Origin: Actinomycetota bacterium
GTDB lineage: Bacteria; Actinomycetota; Acidimicrobiia; IMCC26256; PALSA-610
DNA length: 64,000 nt
Assembly: GCA_003134555.1 (NCBI GenBank)
Contig: PLBO01000151.1
Location: 288,137-352,136 of the forward strand
Direction: 5' to 3'
Both the position numbers and the translations under genes were made by a program. Below, one piece after another: positions 42,877 through 51,205 of this stretch. Every line of letters starts with the position of its first letter. Position 1 is the stretch's first letter. The notes under the pieces are model-generated. The model was not told the DNA's origin, ran no database searches, and saw only the letters and a list, made by a program, of their open reading frames with translations.

Positions 42877-43806
42877 GTGCGCACCCGAATCACAGAGCTG
42901 TTGGGAATCGAGTACCCGATCGTCCAGGCGCCGATGGGATTCATCGCCCGGGCCCAGCTCGCATCAGCCGTCTCCAATGCAGGCGGGTTGGGGATCATCG
43001 AGACCTCCTCGGGCCGCCTCGACGAGGTGCGGGACGAGATCGTCAAGATGCGCGAGCTCACCGACAAGCCGTTCGGTGTGAACATCGCGCAGCTCTTCGT
43101 GCGCGATCCCTCGATCGTGGAGTTCGTGGCCGAGAACGGCGTCTCGTTCGTGACCACGTCGGCCGGCGACCCGACCAAGTTCACGCGCGCGCTCAAAGAC
43201 GCGGGTCTCACCGTGTTCCACGTCGTTCCGTCGCTGCGCGGCGCGCTCAAGGCGGTCGACGCCGGTGTCGACGGGCTCGTCGTCGAGGGCAACGAAGGCG
43301 GTGGGTTCAAGGCGCCGACCGGCGCGTCGACGATGGTGCTGCTCCCGCTGATCGCCTCGCGCGTGGACGTCCCGATCATCGCGGCCGGTGGTGTGTGTGA
43401 CGGCAGGTCGATGGCAGCTGCGCTCGTACTCGGCGCGGAGGGCGTGCAGATGGGCACCCGCATGGTGAGCGCGGCCGAGTCACCCGTCCACGAGAACTGG
43501 AAGCAGCTCGTCTGCTCCTCGAACGAGGGCGACACGCTGCTGCTCAACCGGCACTCGCCGCCCGCGTTCCGGGTGCTGCGCACGGGATTCAGCGAGGGCG
43601 CCGAGCGCGAAGACCGCGCCGTCATCCCGAGCCTCGAAGCGGTGCACGATTTGTATTTCGGTGGAAATCTCGAAGCGTCGTTCGCCTTCAGCGGCCAGGT
43701 TGCCGGCCGGATCGTCGAAGTGCTCCCCGTCGCGCAGATATTGCGTGAGACGATCGCGGAGTGCGAGTCGGTGCTCCGCGAGGTCGGCGCGCGCTACGGC
43801 GCTTGA
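42877..43806 (+). CDS. Nitronate-monooxygenase-like FMN protein
   Basis: A 309-residue TIM barrel: VRTRITELLGIEYPIVQAPM, SAVSNAGGLGIIETSS, FGVNIAQLF, then PIIAAGGVCDGRSMAAALVL and GAEGVQMGTRMV for FMN phosphate binding. In authentic class I nitronate monooxygenases a catalytic His follows the 'EGGEAGGH' motif; here the place reads EGNEGGGFKAPTG, with Phe. It may therefore be another FMN-dependent enzyme. The start is GTG at 42877 (GTG at 42868 also possible). It is divergent from BKACE and may share its regulation. Confidence 0.82.
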   Translation: MRTRITELLGIEYPIVQAPMGFIARAQLASAVSNAGGLGIIETSSGRLDEVRDEIVKMRELTDKPFGVNIAQLFVRDPSIVEFVAENGVSFVTTSAGDPTKFTRALKDAGLTVFHVVPSLRGALKAVDAGVDGLVVEGNEGGGFKAPTGASTMVLLPLIASRVDVPIIAAGGVCDGRSMAAALVLGAEGVQMGTRMVSAAESPVHENWKQLVCSSNEGDTLLLNRHSPPAFRVLRTGFSEGAEREDRAVIPSLEAVHDLYFGGNLEASFAFSGQVAGRIVEVLPVAQILRETIAECESVLREVGARYGA

Positions 43807-44391
43807 GACGCGAGCACGCGGAGCACGCCGCCGTGCGTACCCCACGGCGAGTTTCGCGATCGCGTCGGCGACCGCGTGCGCGCTGTTGCCGGCGCGCAGC
43901 GCGTCGAGGACGTTGGTGTAGCGCCCGTTCGTGATCGCGTGCGCGTTGGCGTCGATCCCGTCCTGATACGTGGCGTAGTTCTTCACGCCGACGCTGTTGA
44001 ACCGCGTCTCACCGGCGAAGCCGCCCTGCGTCGTCGCCAACGGGTTGAACGACGCCTTCGTGCCTTCGGCCTGCTCCCATGCCGCGATCGCGCGCACGTT
44101 CTCCGACGTGACCGGCATGTTGAGCTTCGTGAGGAAGTCGCGCGCCCATTGCACGGAGTCGACGCCGGACCGATTGAGCGTGCCCGAGCTGGTGGGAACC
44201 GCGGCACTCGTTGCCGAGGTGCTCTGCGCGTTCGTGAGCGCGTTGGCGAACGAACCCGAGCCCGCCGTCGTCGGGGTTCCGGTCGCGGTCGTGCTCGGAT
44301 CGGATGTGCCGAGCACGCCACCCGTCGACCGTGTGCCGAATTGGCTCTCGATCTGTTGGATGCGCGCCTGAATCGCGGCGATCCCGTCCAT
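43794..44391 (-). pseudogene. Muramidase-like gene with a frameshift near its 3' end
   Basis: From ATG at 44391 the frame reads MDGIAAIQARIQQIESQFGT, a Ser/Thr/Ala linker, then WARDFLTKLNMPVTSENVRA, IAAWEQAEGTKASFNPLATT and YQDGIDANAHAITNGRY. Around 43850 one extra base (AAAC-TCGCC on the minus strand) breaks the frame. In the shifted frame the expected ending SPWGTHGGVLRVLASQAP and a TAG stop at 43794-43796 appear. The domain resembles lysozyme/transglycosylase-like proteins, with Glu in AAWEQAEG as a candidate catalytic residue. The N-terminus resembles proteins of actinobacterial flagellar clusters (weak). Real mutation or sequencing error cannot be told apart here. Confidence 0.75.
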
Positions 44392-44449
44392 CGGGCCTGA
44401 TCGGCGGCCGCGGCGGCCGGTTGAGCCCTACTTGCCTCTGCCTCTACTT

Positions 44450-45385
44450 CTAGGGATGCAGGACGACCTTGATCGCTCCGTGGGCCCGGTCACCCGCCGC
44501 GGCAAACGCCCGGGGCGCCTCGTCGAGGTCGAATCGGTGGGTGATCAGAGCCGCGGCAATTTCGGGGTGGGCGGCCGAGATCGCGGCCGCGGTGTCGAAC
44601 TCGCGATGTCCGTGCGCCTCGCCGTAGACGAACGCGGGCACGATCGTGACCTCGCGCATCTGCGCGTTCAGGAACGAGATCGGGATCGGTTCCCACGTGG
44701 TCGACACGAGCCCGATCGTCCCGGCCCGCCGGCAGGCGCGCACCGCGTCGTCGAACCCCGAAGACGTGCCCGCGGCCTCGAACACGACGTCGCGGTCGCG
44801 TGGTGCGTCGAGTGCGAGACCGAGCGCTTCCGCCGCGCGTCGTTGGGTGTCGTGGCGGGCGACGATCGCGACATCGGCGCCGACATGGCGTGCGACCGCA
44901 CCGCAGAGCAATCCGATCGTCCCGGCGCCGACGACGCCGACCTGCATCCCGGCCTCGATTCCGGCGCGGTTGCACGCGTGGAGCGCGACGGCGAGCGGCT
45001 CGACGATCGAGGCGTCCGCGACGCCGACACCGGGCGGCAGGCGAACGAGACACGACTCGGCGACGACGACCTCGTCCGCCATGCCGCCGTCGGTGAAGAC
45101 GCCGAGCATCGTCGCAGTGGTCTCGCGACAGAGGTGGGTGAGGCCGTTCAGGCATCGCACGCAAGCCCCGCAGGGCACGAAGGGATGGACCGCGACCTCG
45201 GTGCCGTCGTCGAGCACACCCGCGATCTCGTGTCCGAGTGTTCCCGCCGCGAGCCCGGTCCGGACCATCTCGAGGTCGGAGCCGCATATCCCCGCGCTGC
45301 GGACGCGCACGCGCGTGCCGGCATGATCGGGTACGGGTACGTCGACGACGCGGATTCCGCCTTCGGTGTTGCGAACGGCTCGCAC
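44450..45385 (-). CDS. Zinc-dependent alcohol/polyol dehydrogenase (MDR family)
   Basis: A 311-residue medium-chain dehydrogenase. Catalytic-zinc region: GICGSDLEM and TLGHEIAG; structural-zinc cysteines: VPCGACVRCLNGLTHLC; NAD-binding GVVGAGTIGLLCGAVA. It is about 30 residues shorter than usual family members, mostly in the mid-domain. The start is GTG at 45385. It is divergent from the molybdopterin-subunit gene. The substrate may be a sugar alcohol or a threonine-like compound, but this is not proven. Confidence 0.87.
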   Translation of the reverse strand: MRAVRNTEGGIRVVDVPVPDHAGTRVRVRSAGICGSDLEMVRTGLAAGTLGHEIAGVLDDGTEVAVHPFVPCGACVRCLNGLTHLCRETTATMLGVFTDGGMADEVVVAESCLVRLPPGVGVADASIVEPLAVALHACNRAGIEAGMQVGVVGAGTIGLLCGAVARHVGADVAIVARHDTQRRAAEALGLALDAPRDRDVVFEAAGTSSGFDDAVRACRRAGTIGLVSTTWEPIPISFLNAQMREVTIVPAFVYGEAHGHREFDTAAAISAAHPEIAAALITHRFDLDEAPRAFAAAGDRAHGAIKVVLHP

Positions 45386-45404
45386 GGCTGCATTCTCTCA
45401 CCGC

Positions 45405-45410
45405 TAGTCT
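45405..45410 (+). promoter_or_regulatory. Possible -10 element of the molybdopterin-subunit gene
   Basis: TAGTCT, giving a leader of about 26 bases before ATG at 45443; the leader holds AGGAGG (45431-45436). Confidence 0.45.
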
Positions 45411-45442
45411 GCGGCCGGTTCTCGCAGCGCAGGAGGAATGCA

Positions 45443-47737
45443 ATGCCGTCGTCGGGCTCGATTCTGGGAAACCCCGTTCTTCGCAAGGAGGACCCGGGGA
45501 TTCTCGAGGGTACGACGCAGTACTACGACGACCTTGACGTCGCCGGCCTGCTGCACACCGCGTTCGTGCGATCGACGGTCGCGCACGCGAACATCGCTTC
45601 GATAGACACGAGCGACGCGAAGATCATGCCCGGTGTCGCCGGCGTTTACACCGCGGCCGATTTCGACCTGCCCAGTGTGCACGGTTTCGTCATGTTGCCG
45701 GTGACGATGAACCGGCCGCCGCTCGCGCAGGAGAAGGTGCGGTTCGTCGGCGACATCGTCGCGATGGTCGTGGCCGACACCAAGGCTCGGGCAATGGACG
45801 CGGCCGAGACCGTGATCGTCGACTACGACGAGCTGCCGCCGCTTGCAACCGTCGTGGCCGCGCTTGCCGATGGCGCGCCGCTGATCCACGAGGCGCAAGG
45901 TTCGAACGTCGCGAACGCGATGGGAACCGGCCCGATCGAGGGCGTTCTCGACGATGCCGATGTGGTCGTGCGCGAACGCATCGTCAACCAGCGGGTCGCG
46001 CCGGTGCCGATGGAGCCGGGCGGCATCGTCGCTGTGCCCGGCGAACCGGCCGGCGGCTTGTCGATCTGGGTGTCGTCGCAGGGACCGCACGGCGTACGCG
46101 ACGAGATCGCGATGCTGCTCGGGATCGATCCCGCGCTGATCCGGGCGCGCAATGCAGCCGTCGGTGGGGGATTCGGTGCCAAGCAGGGCATGTACGTCGA
46201 GCACCTGCTCGTCGCGAAGGCCGCGCTCACTCTCGGGCGTCCCGTGAAGTGGGCCGAAACCCGCTCCGAGAACATGGTCGGGATGTGGCACGGCCGCGGC
46301 ATGGTGCACGACGTCGAGCTCGGCTTGAAGCGCGACGGCACGATCACTGGTCTGCGCGTGTTTACGAACGCGGAGGCGGGCGCCTACGCCACCATCGGCT
46401 CCTTCCTGCCGTTCTTCACGCAGATGATGGCGGCCAACGTGTACGTGGTGCCCAAGGTCGAGTTCAACTGGCAGGCGGTCGTCACCAACACCACGCCGGT
46501 CGCGGCCTACCGCGGCGCGGGCCGGCCCGAGGCGATTCACATGATGGAGCGCGTACTCGACATCGCGGCCGACGAGCTCGGGATCGACCCGGTGGAGATC
46601 CGGCGCAAGAACTTCATCCAGCCCGACGCGTTCCCCTACATGCCGAACACCGGTCTCGGCGCGACCTATGACACCGGCGACTACGACAAGGCACTCGACG
46701 CGGTGCTCGAGTATTCCGGTTACGACGCGCTGCGCGCGGAGCAGAAGGCCCGCCGCGATCGTGGCGATCGCGTACTGATGGGTGTCGGCCTCGCGTCGTA
46801 CCTCGAGATCAGCGCGCCCATGGTGCTCACGAAGGAGTTCGGTTCGGTCGAGATCGAAGACGACGGCACGGTGACCGCACGCGTCGGCACGAGCGCGCAC
46901 GGCCAGGGTCACGAGACAGCCTTCTCGCAGATCATCGCCGACACACTGGGCGTGTCGTTCGACAACGTCCGGGTGCTCCACTCCGACACCGACGAGGTGC
47001 CGCGCGGCGGCGGAACCGGGGGATCGCGCTCGGGTCAGATCGGCGGCAGCGCGCTCCTCGTCGCGAGCCAGGAGGTCCTCGCGCAAGCCAAGCGCCTCGC
47101 CGCGCACCTGCTCGAGGCCAATCCCGACGACATCGTCCTCGGCGACGGTGGGCTCGAGGTCGCGGGAGTGCCGGCGAGCAAGTTGGCGTGGGCCGAACTC
47201 GCGGCGGCGGCCAAGGATCCGGCGAAGCGACCGGAAGGTGTAGCCGAGCGCCTGCAGCACGAGCTCGATTTCGAAGCCGGCGGATCGTCGTTCCCGTTCG
47301 GGTCGCACGTCGCGGTCGTCGAGATCGATTCGGAGACGGGTCGCGTGGAGCTCGTGCGTCACATCGCGGTCGACGACTGCGGCACGATCATCAACCCGAT
47401 GATCGTCGGCGGACAGCAGCACGGCGGCATCGCGCAGGGAGTCGCGCAGGTGCTGTGGGAAGAAGTGCAGTACGACGCCGACGCCAACCCGATCACCTCG
47501 AGCCTCATCGACTACGCGATGCCGTCGGCGGCGGAGCTGCCGTCGTACGAGACGTACAACACGGTGACCCCAACTCCGTTGAATCCGCTCGGGGCCAAGG
47601 GAATCGGTGAGTCGGCAACGCTCGGATCGACTCCCGCCGTCCACAACGCGATCATCGACGCGCTGTCGCACCTCGGCATCCGGCACATCGACATGCCGTG
47701 CACGGCCGAGCGGGTGTGGCGAGCGCTGCAGGGATGA
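45443..47737 (+). CDS. Molybdopterin-binding hydroxylase large subunit (CoxL form II/XDH-like)
   Basis: A 764-residue catalytic subunit of the xanthine-dehydrogenase/CO-dehydrogenase family. It begins ILGNPVLRKEDPGILEGTTQ; the molybdenum-site loop is AAYRGAGRPEA, the form II type (form I CO dehydrogenase has AYRCSFR). Further cofactor contacts are GGGFGAK, GTSAHGQGHETAFSQI and the terminal GAKGIGESATLG with the catalytic Glu. No FAD (medium) or 2Fe-2S (small) subunit gene is adjacent. ATG at 45443 has AGGAGG upstream. Its stop overlaps the mec start (ATGA), so it heads the long operon. Confidence 0.9.
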   Translation: MPSSGSILGNPVLRKEDPGILEGTTQYYDDLDVAGLLHTAFVRSTVAHANIASIDTSDAKIMPGVAGVYTAADFDLPSVHGFVMLPVTMNRPPLAQEKVRFVGDIVAMVVADTKARAMDAAETVIVDYDELPPLATVVAALADGAPLIHEAQGSNVANAMGTGPIEGVLDDADVVVRERIVNQRVAPVPMEPGGIVAVPGEPAGGLSIWVSSQGPHGVRDEIAMLLGIDPALIRARNAAVGGGFGAKQGMYVEHLLVAKAALTLGRPVKWAETRSENMVGMWHGRGMVHDVELGLKRDGTITGLRVFTNAEAGAYATIGSFLPFFTQMMAANVYVVPKVEFNWQAVVTNTTPVAAYRGAGRPEAIHMMERVLDIAADELGIDPVEIRRKNFIQPDAFPYMPNTGLGATYDTGDYDKALDAVLEYSGYDALRAEQKARRDRGDRVLMGVGLASYLEISAPMVLTKEFGSVEIEDDGTVTARVGTSAHGQGHETAFSQIIADTLGVSFDNVRVLHSDTDEVPRGGGTGGSRSGQIGGSALLVASQEVLAQAKRLAAHLLEANPDDIVLGDGGLEVAGVPASKLAWAELAAAAKDPAKRPEGVAERLQHELDFEAGGSSFPFGSHVAVVEIDSETGRVELVRHIAVDDCGTIINPMIVGGQQHGGIAQGVAQVLWEEVQYDADANPITSSLIDYAMPSAAELPSYETYNTVTPTPLNPLGAKGIGESATLGSTPAVHNAIIDALSHLGIRHIDMPCTAERVWRALQG

Positions 47738-48180
47738 CGTCGGAGTTCGCACAACCGACGCTGCGGCTCACCGAATCGCAGTACGCGACGATCATCGGCA
47801 ATTGTTACGACGGCCTGCCGAACGAAGCGTGCGGCCTGCTCGTGGGTCCGCTCGGCGGAAACGCCGAACCGACGGGCGCGGTGTCCGAGGCGCGACCGTG
47901 CCGCAACGTCGACGCGTCGGCCGTGACGTACACGGTCGATCCACGCGACATGCTCGGCGCGATGCGCGCGGCCGAGGCACGCGGCGACGAGATCATCGGC
48001 GTATGGCACTCGCACACCCACACCGACGCCTATCCGTCGCCCACCGACGTGCGCCAGGCCGTCGACCCCGCGTGGTTGTACGTCATCGTGTCGCTGCGCG
48101 ACCAGGCGCCCGTGCTCCGGGCGTACCGCATTCGCGGCGAGGGCATCGCGGAGGTCGCGGTCGAGCTCGACCGGGGCTGA
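47734..48180 (+). CDS. mec: JAMM metalloprotease, Mec-like
   Basis: A 148-residue zinc protease that in Mycobacterium tuberculosis releases cysteine from the CysO-cysteine adduct. The JAMM site is complete: E31 in PNEACGLL, H92 and H94 in WHSHTH, S102 and D105 in PSPTD. It is translationally coupled (ATGA) to the molybdopterin-subunit gene upstream and precedes cysO by 53 bases, in the mec-cysO-cysM order of mycobacteria. Confidence 0.9.
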   Translation: MTSEFAQPTLRLTESQYATIIGNCYDGLPNEACGLLVGPLGGNAEPTGAVSEARPCRNVDASAVTYTVDPRDMLGAMRAAEARGDEIIGVWHSHTHTDAYPSPTDVRQAVDPAWLYVIVSLRDQAPVLRAYRIRGEGIAEVAVELDRG

Positions 48181-48221
48181 CCCTCGCCCGGGTCGGAAAC
48201 CCGACCGTCGGAGTCGGGTTG

Positions 48222-48227
48222 TATCCT
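48222..48227 (+). promoter_or_regulatory. -10 element of cysO
   Basis: TATCCT, followed by six bases and ATG at 48234; no ribosome binding site. Suggests an internal, leaderless promoter for cysO-cysM and the following genes. Confidence 0.55.
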
Positions 48228-48233
48228 GCCGGA

Positions 48234-48512
48234 ATGGCCGTCGAGATCAAGCTGCCCACCGTGCTGCGGGCCCAGGCCGATGGCCAGGCCACAGTCGCCG
48301 TCGACGGCGCGACCGTCGGTGAGGTGTTCAATGCGCTGGTCGCGCGCTATCCCGGCCTGCGCGGCAACCTGCTCGACGATTCGGGGAGCCTCCACAAGTT
48401 CGTGAACGTCTACAAGGACGACGACGACATCCGCTACCTCGACGGACTCGACACCAAGTTGGCCGATGGCGACGTGCTCTCGATCCTGCCTGCGGTCGCC
48501 GGCGGCGCGTGA
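48234..48512 (+). CDS. cysO: Sulfur-carrier protein CysO (ThiS/MoaD fold)
   Basis: A 92-residue ubiquitin-like carrier that, as a C-terminal thiocarboxylate, donates sulfur to CysM. It has the typical order IKLPTVLRAQADGQATV, LHKFVNVYKDDDDIRYLDGL, LADGDVLSILPAVAGG. Mycobacterial CysO ends exactly in Gly-Gly; here one Ala follows (GGA-stop), so trimming before activation would be needed, possibly by the adjacent Mec protease. The extra codon comes from the GTGA overlap with cysM. Confidence 0.92.
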   Translation: MAVEIKLPTVLRAQADGQATVAVDGATVGEVFNALVARYPGLRGNLLDDSGSLHKFVNVYKDDDDIRYLDGLDTKLADGDVLSILPAVAGGA

Positions 48513-49447
48513 AGCACGACGACATCCTCGGGTTGATCGGAGATACGCCGCTCGTCGGCGTCCATCAGCTTTCTCCGAACCCCGACGTTCGCATCTGGGC
48601 GAAGCTCGAAGGCCAGAACCCGGGCGGCTCGTCGAAGGACCGCATCGCGTTGAAGATGATCGAGCTCGCGGAACGCGACGGCGCGATGAAGCCCGGCGCG
48701 ACGATCCTCGAGCCGTCGTCGGGCAACACGGGCATCGGTCTCGCGCTCGTCGCGAAACTCCGGGGCTACAAGCTGCGCGTGATCATGCCCGAGAACGTGT
48801 CGGTCGAACGCCGCCAACTCCTCGAGATCTTCGGCGCCGAGGTCACGCTGTCGCCCGGAGAAGAAGGCAGCAACGGCGCGATCCGCATGGCGGAGAAGAT
48901 CCACGCCGACGAGCCCGATCGCTACGTGTTCCTCTTCCAGTACGGCAATCCGGCAAACCCGCTGGCGCATTACGAAGGCACCGGTCCCGAGATCCTGCGC
49001 GACTGCCCCGAGGTCGACGTGTTCGTCGCGGGCCTCGGCACGAGCGGCACGCTGATGGGCGTAGGCCGCTACCTGAAGGAGAACAAGCCCGGCGTGAAAG
49101 TTGTGGCGGTCGAACCGCCGGCCGGTGAGCTCGTGCAGGGATTGCGCAATCTCGAAGACGGCTTCGTCCCGCCGATCTTCGATCCCGCGGTGCTCGATCG
49201 CAAGCTCATCGTGCGCCCGCTCGACTCGATCGAATGGACGCGGCGGCTGTTGAACGAGTGCGGCGTGTTCGCGGGCATCTCGTCCGGGGCGGCGGTGGCG
49301 GGCGCGGTGAAGGCCGCGCAACAGATGGAGCGGGGAACGATCGTCACGCTGCTCCCCGACGGTGGTTGGAAGTACCTGTCGTCGGGCGCGTGGACCGACC
49401 CCATCGAAGAGGTCGTCGAGCGCGCGACACGTATCAATTACTGGTGA
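48509..49447 (+). CDS. cysM: O-phosphoserine sulfhydrylase / cysteine synthase CysM
   Basis: A 312-residue PLP enzyme. K43 in PGGSSKDRIALKM binds PLP; EPSSGNTGIGLALVA, AGLGTSGTLMGVGRYL and ISSGAAVAGAVKAA complete the active site. It ends with a mycobacterial-like tail (VVERATRINYW). With CysO it makes cysteine from O-phosphoserine and protein-bound sulfide, a route resistant to oxidative stress. GTG at 48509 overlaps the cysO stop. Confidence 0.93.
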   Translation: MKHDDILGLIGDTPLVGVHQLSPNPDVRIWAKLEGQNPGGSSKDRIALKMIELAERDGAMKPGATILEPSSGNTGIGLALVAKLRGYKLRVIMPENVSVERRQLLEIFGAEVTLSPGEEGSNGAIRMAEKIHADEPDRYVFLFQYGNPANPLAHYEGTGPEILRDCPEVDVFVAGLGTSGTLMGVGRYLKENKPGVKVVAVEPPAGELVQGLRNLEDGFVPPIFDPAVLDRKLIVRPLDSIEWTRRLLNECGVFAGISSGAAVAGAVKAAQQMERGTIVTLLPDGGWKYLSSGAWTDPIEEVVERATRINYW

Positions 49448-49457
49448 TCGCGCGCTG

Positions 49458-50387
49458 ATGGACGAAGCGGTGACCGACGACATCCGGCGCGCGGTCGACG
49501 TGCTGCGCGCCGGTCGCCTGGTGGCGTTCCCGACCGAGACCGTCTACGGGCTCGGCGCCGACGCGTCCAACCCGCGCGCACTGCATCGCCTCTTCGCGGT
49601 CAAGGGCCGACCCAGCGATCATCCGGTCATCGTGCACGTCGCGCGCGCCGCGCAGCTCGACGACCTCGGGCGCGATGTCCCCGATGTCGCGCACACCCTT
49701 GCCGAGGCGTTCTGGCCCGGTCCGCTCACGCTCGTCGTCCGCCGGCGCAATGATCGCGTCGCCGCCGAGGCAACGGGTGGCCGCGACACGGTGGGCATCC
49801 GCGTCCCCGATCATCCCGTCGCGCGCGCGTTGCTCGACGCGTTCGGTGACGGCATCGCGGCGCCGTCTGCGAACCGTTTCGGAAGAGTGAGCCCGACGAC
49901 CGCCCAGCACGTGCGTGACGACCTCGACGGCGACGTCGACGTCATCCTCGATGGCGGCGCGTGCACCGTCGGCGTCGAGTCGACCATCGTCGACGTCACC
50001 GGCGCCGAGCCCGTGGTGTTGCGCGTCGGCGCAATCGATGAGGAACAGCTCGCGCAGCTCGTCGGCAAGCCACTCGTGCGGCGCACGGCGGGCGAGGTCG
50101 CGGCTCCCGGGACTCTGGAGTCGCACTATGCACCCGAGGCGCGCGTCGAGCTGGTTCGCGTCGACGAGCTCGACGCGCGCGCCGGATGTCTGCGCGCGGC
50201 CGGGCTCGCGGTCGGCGTACTCGACGCGCCCGACGACGTCGGCGAATACGCGCGCGGTCTCTACCGGGACTTGCGCGAGCTCGACCGGCACCGCGTCGAC
50301 GTGATCCTCGCCGTCGCGCCCGCTGACACCGAGGGCATCGGTGCCGCCGTCGCGGATCGTCTCCGGCGAGCAGCTGCGGCCCACTAA
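49458..50387 (+). CDS. sua5: L-threonylcarbamoyladenylate synthase (Sua5/YrdC)
   Basis: A 309-residue enzyme that makes the activated precursor of t6A37 in ANN-decoding tRNAs. The YrdC domain (1-~205): GRLVAFPTETVYGLGADASN, KGRPSDHPVIVHV, PSANRFGRVSPTTAQHV, GVESTIVDVTG. It also has the C-terminal Sua5 domain (~215-305), linked by PGTLESHYAPEA. ATG at 49458. In mycobacteria the slot between cysM and murI holds a rhomboid-like gene instead. Its TAA stop is the first half of the murI -10 element. Confidence 0.92.
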   Translation: MDEAVTDDIRRAVDVLRAGRLVAFPTETVYGLGADASNPRALHRLFAVKGRPSDHPVIVHVARAAQLDDLGRDVPDVAHTLAEAFWPGPLTLVVRRRNDRVAAEATGGRDTVGIRVPDHPVARALLDAFGDGIAAPSANRFGRVSPTTAQHVRDDLDGDVDVILDGGACTVGVESTIVDVTGAEPVVLRVGAIDEEQLAQLVGKPLVRRTAGEVAAPGTLESHYAPEARVELVRVDELDARAGCLRAAGLAVGVLDAPDDVGEYARGLYRDLRELDRHRVDVILAVAPADTEGIGAAVADRLRRAAAAH

Positions 50388-50390
50388 CTT
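50385..50390 (+). promoter_or_regulatory. -10 element of murI
   Basis: TAACTT, followed by five bases and ATG at 50396; its TAA is the stop codon of sua5. No ribosome binding site. Confidence 0.45.
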
Positions 50391-50395
50391 CTCTG

Positions 50396-51205
50396 ATGGT
50401 GTACGACGACCGGCCGATCGGAGTGTTCGACAGCGGACTCGGCGGCCTCACGGTCGTGCGGGCGTTGCTCGATCTCGTTCCCGGCGCCGACGTCGTGTAT
50501 TTCGGCGATACGGGCCGCTTCCCTTACGGCAACAAGCCGGCGTACGAGGTCATGAAGTACTCGCTCGAGATCGTCGACCTGCTGCTCGAGCACGACGTGG
50601 GGATGATCGTGATCGCGTGCAACAGCGCGGCGGCCGTCGCGCTCGACCACCTCCGCGATCGACTCGACGTGCCGGTCGTCGGCGTCATCGAGCCCGGCCT
50701 GCGAGCGGCGCGCCGCGCGACCCGTGCCGGTCGGGTCGGCGTGATCGGCACGGTCGGCACCATCTCGTCCGGTGCGTACCAGCGGACGGCCGCGCAGCTC
50801 GAGCCCTGCCTCGAGCTCACCTGCGCGGCGTGTCCGGGCTTCGTCGAGTTCGTCGAACAAGGAGACGTCGAGTCCGACCAAGTGCACGTGCTCGCGGAGC
50901 GATTGCTCGCGCCGGTGAGACAGGCGTGCGTCGACACGCTGGTGCTCGGTTGCACGCACTACCCCTTGCTCGCGCGTACGATCGCCGACGTCATGGGCCC
51001 CGATGTCGTATTGGTGTCGAGCGCCGACGAGACTGCGTTCGAGGTGCGCGCCGAGCTCGACGAGCCCGTCCGCCGCCGACCCGATCGCAGCGAGCCGAGG
51101 CGAGTGAAGTTCATGACGAGCGGTGATCCGACAATGTTCCGCGAGCTGGGCGCGCGATTCCTCGGCCCTGAGGTCGAGCAAGTGGAGGCATGGTCGTGGA
51201 GCTGA
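50396..51205 (+). CDS. murI: Glutamate racemase
   Basis: A 269-residue enzyme that supplies D-glutamate for peptidoglycan. Catalytic cysteines are C75 in VIACNSAAA and C186 in LVLGCTHYPLL; the N-terminal IGVFDSGLGGLTVVRAL and FGDTGRFPYG bind substrate. It begins nine bases after sua5 and overlaps the next gene by 16 bases. Confidence 0.95.
   Translation: MVYDDRPIGVFDSGLGGLTVVRALLDLVPGADVVYFGDTGRFPYGNKPAYEVMKYSLEIVDLLLEHDVGMIVIACNSAAAVALDHLRDRLDVPVVGVIEPGLRAARRATRAGRVGVIGTVGTISSGAYQRTAAQLEPCLELTCAACPGFVEFVEQGDVESDQVHVLAERLLAPVRQACVDTLVLGCTHYPLLARTIADVMGPDVVLVSSADETAFEVRAELDEPVRRRPDRSEPRRVKFMTSGDPTMFRELGARFLGPEVEQVEAWSWS

Noticed and set aside
45404-47752. 782-codon minus-strand open frame opposite the molybdopterin subunit
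   Set aside because: The plus strand has a full set of XDH-family motifs; the minus frame is antisense of it.
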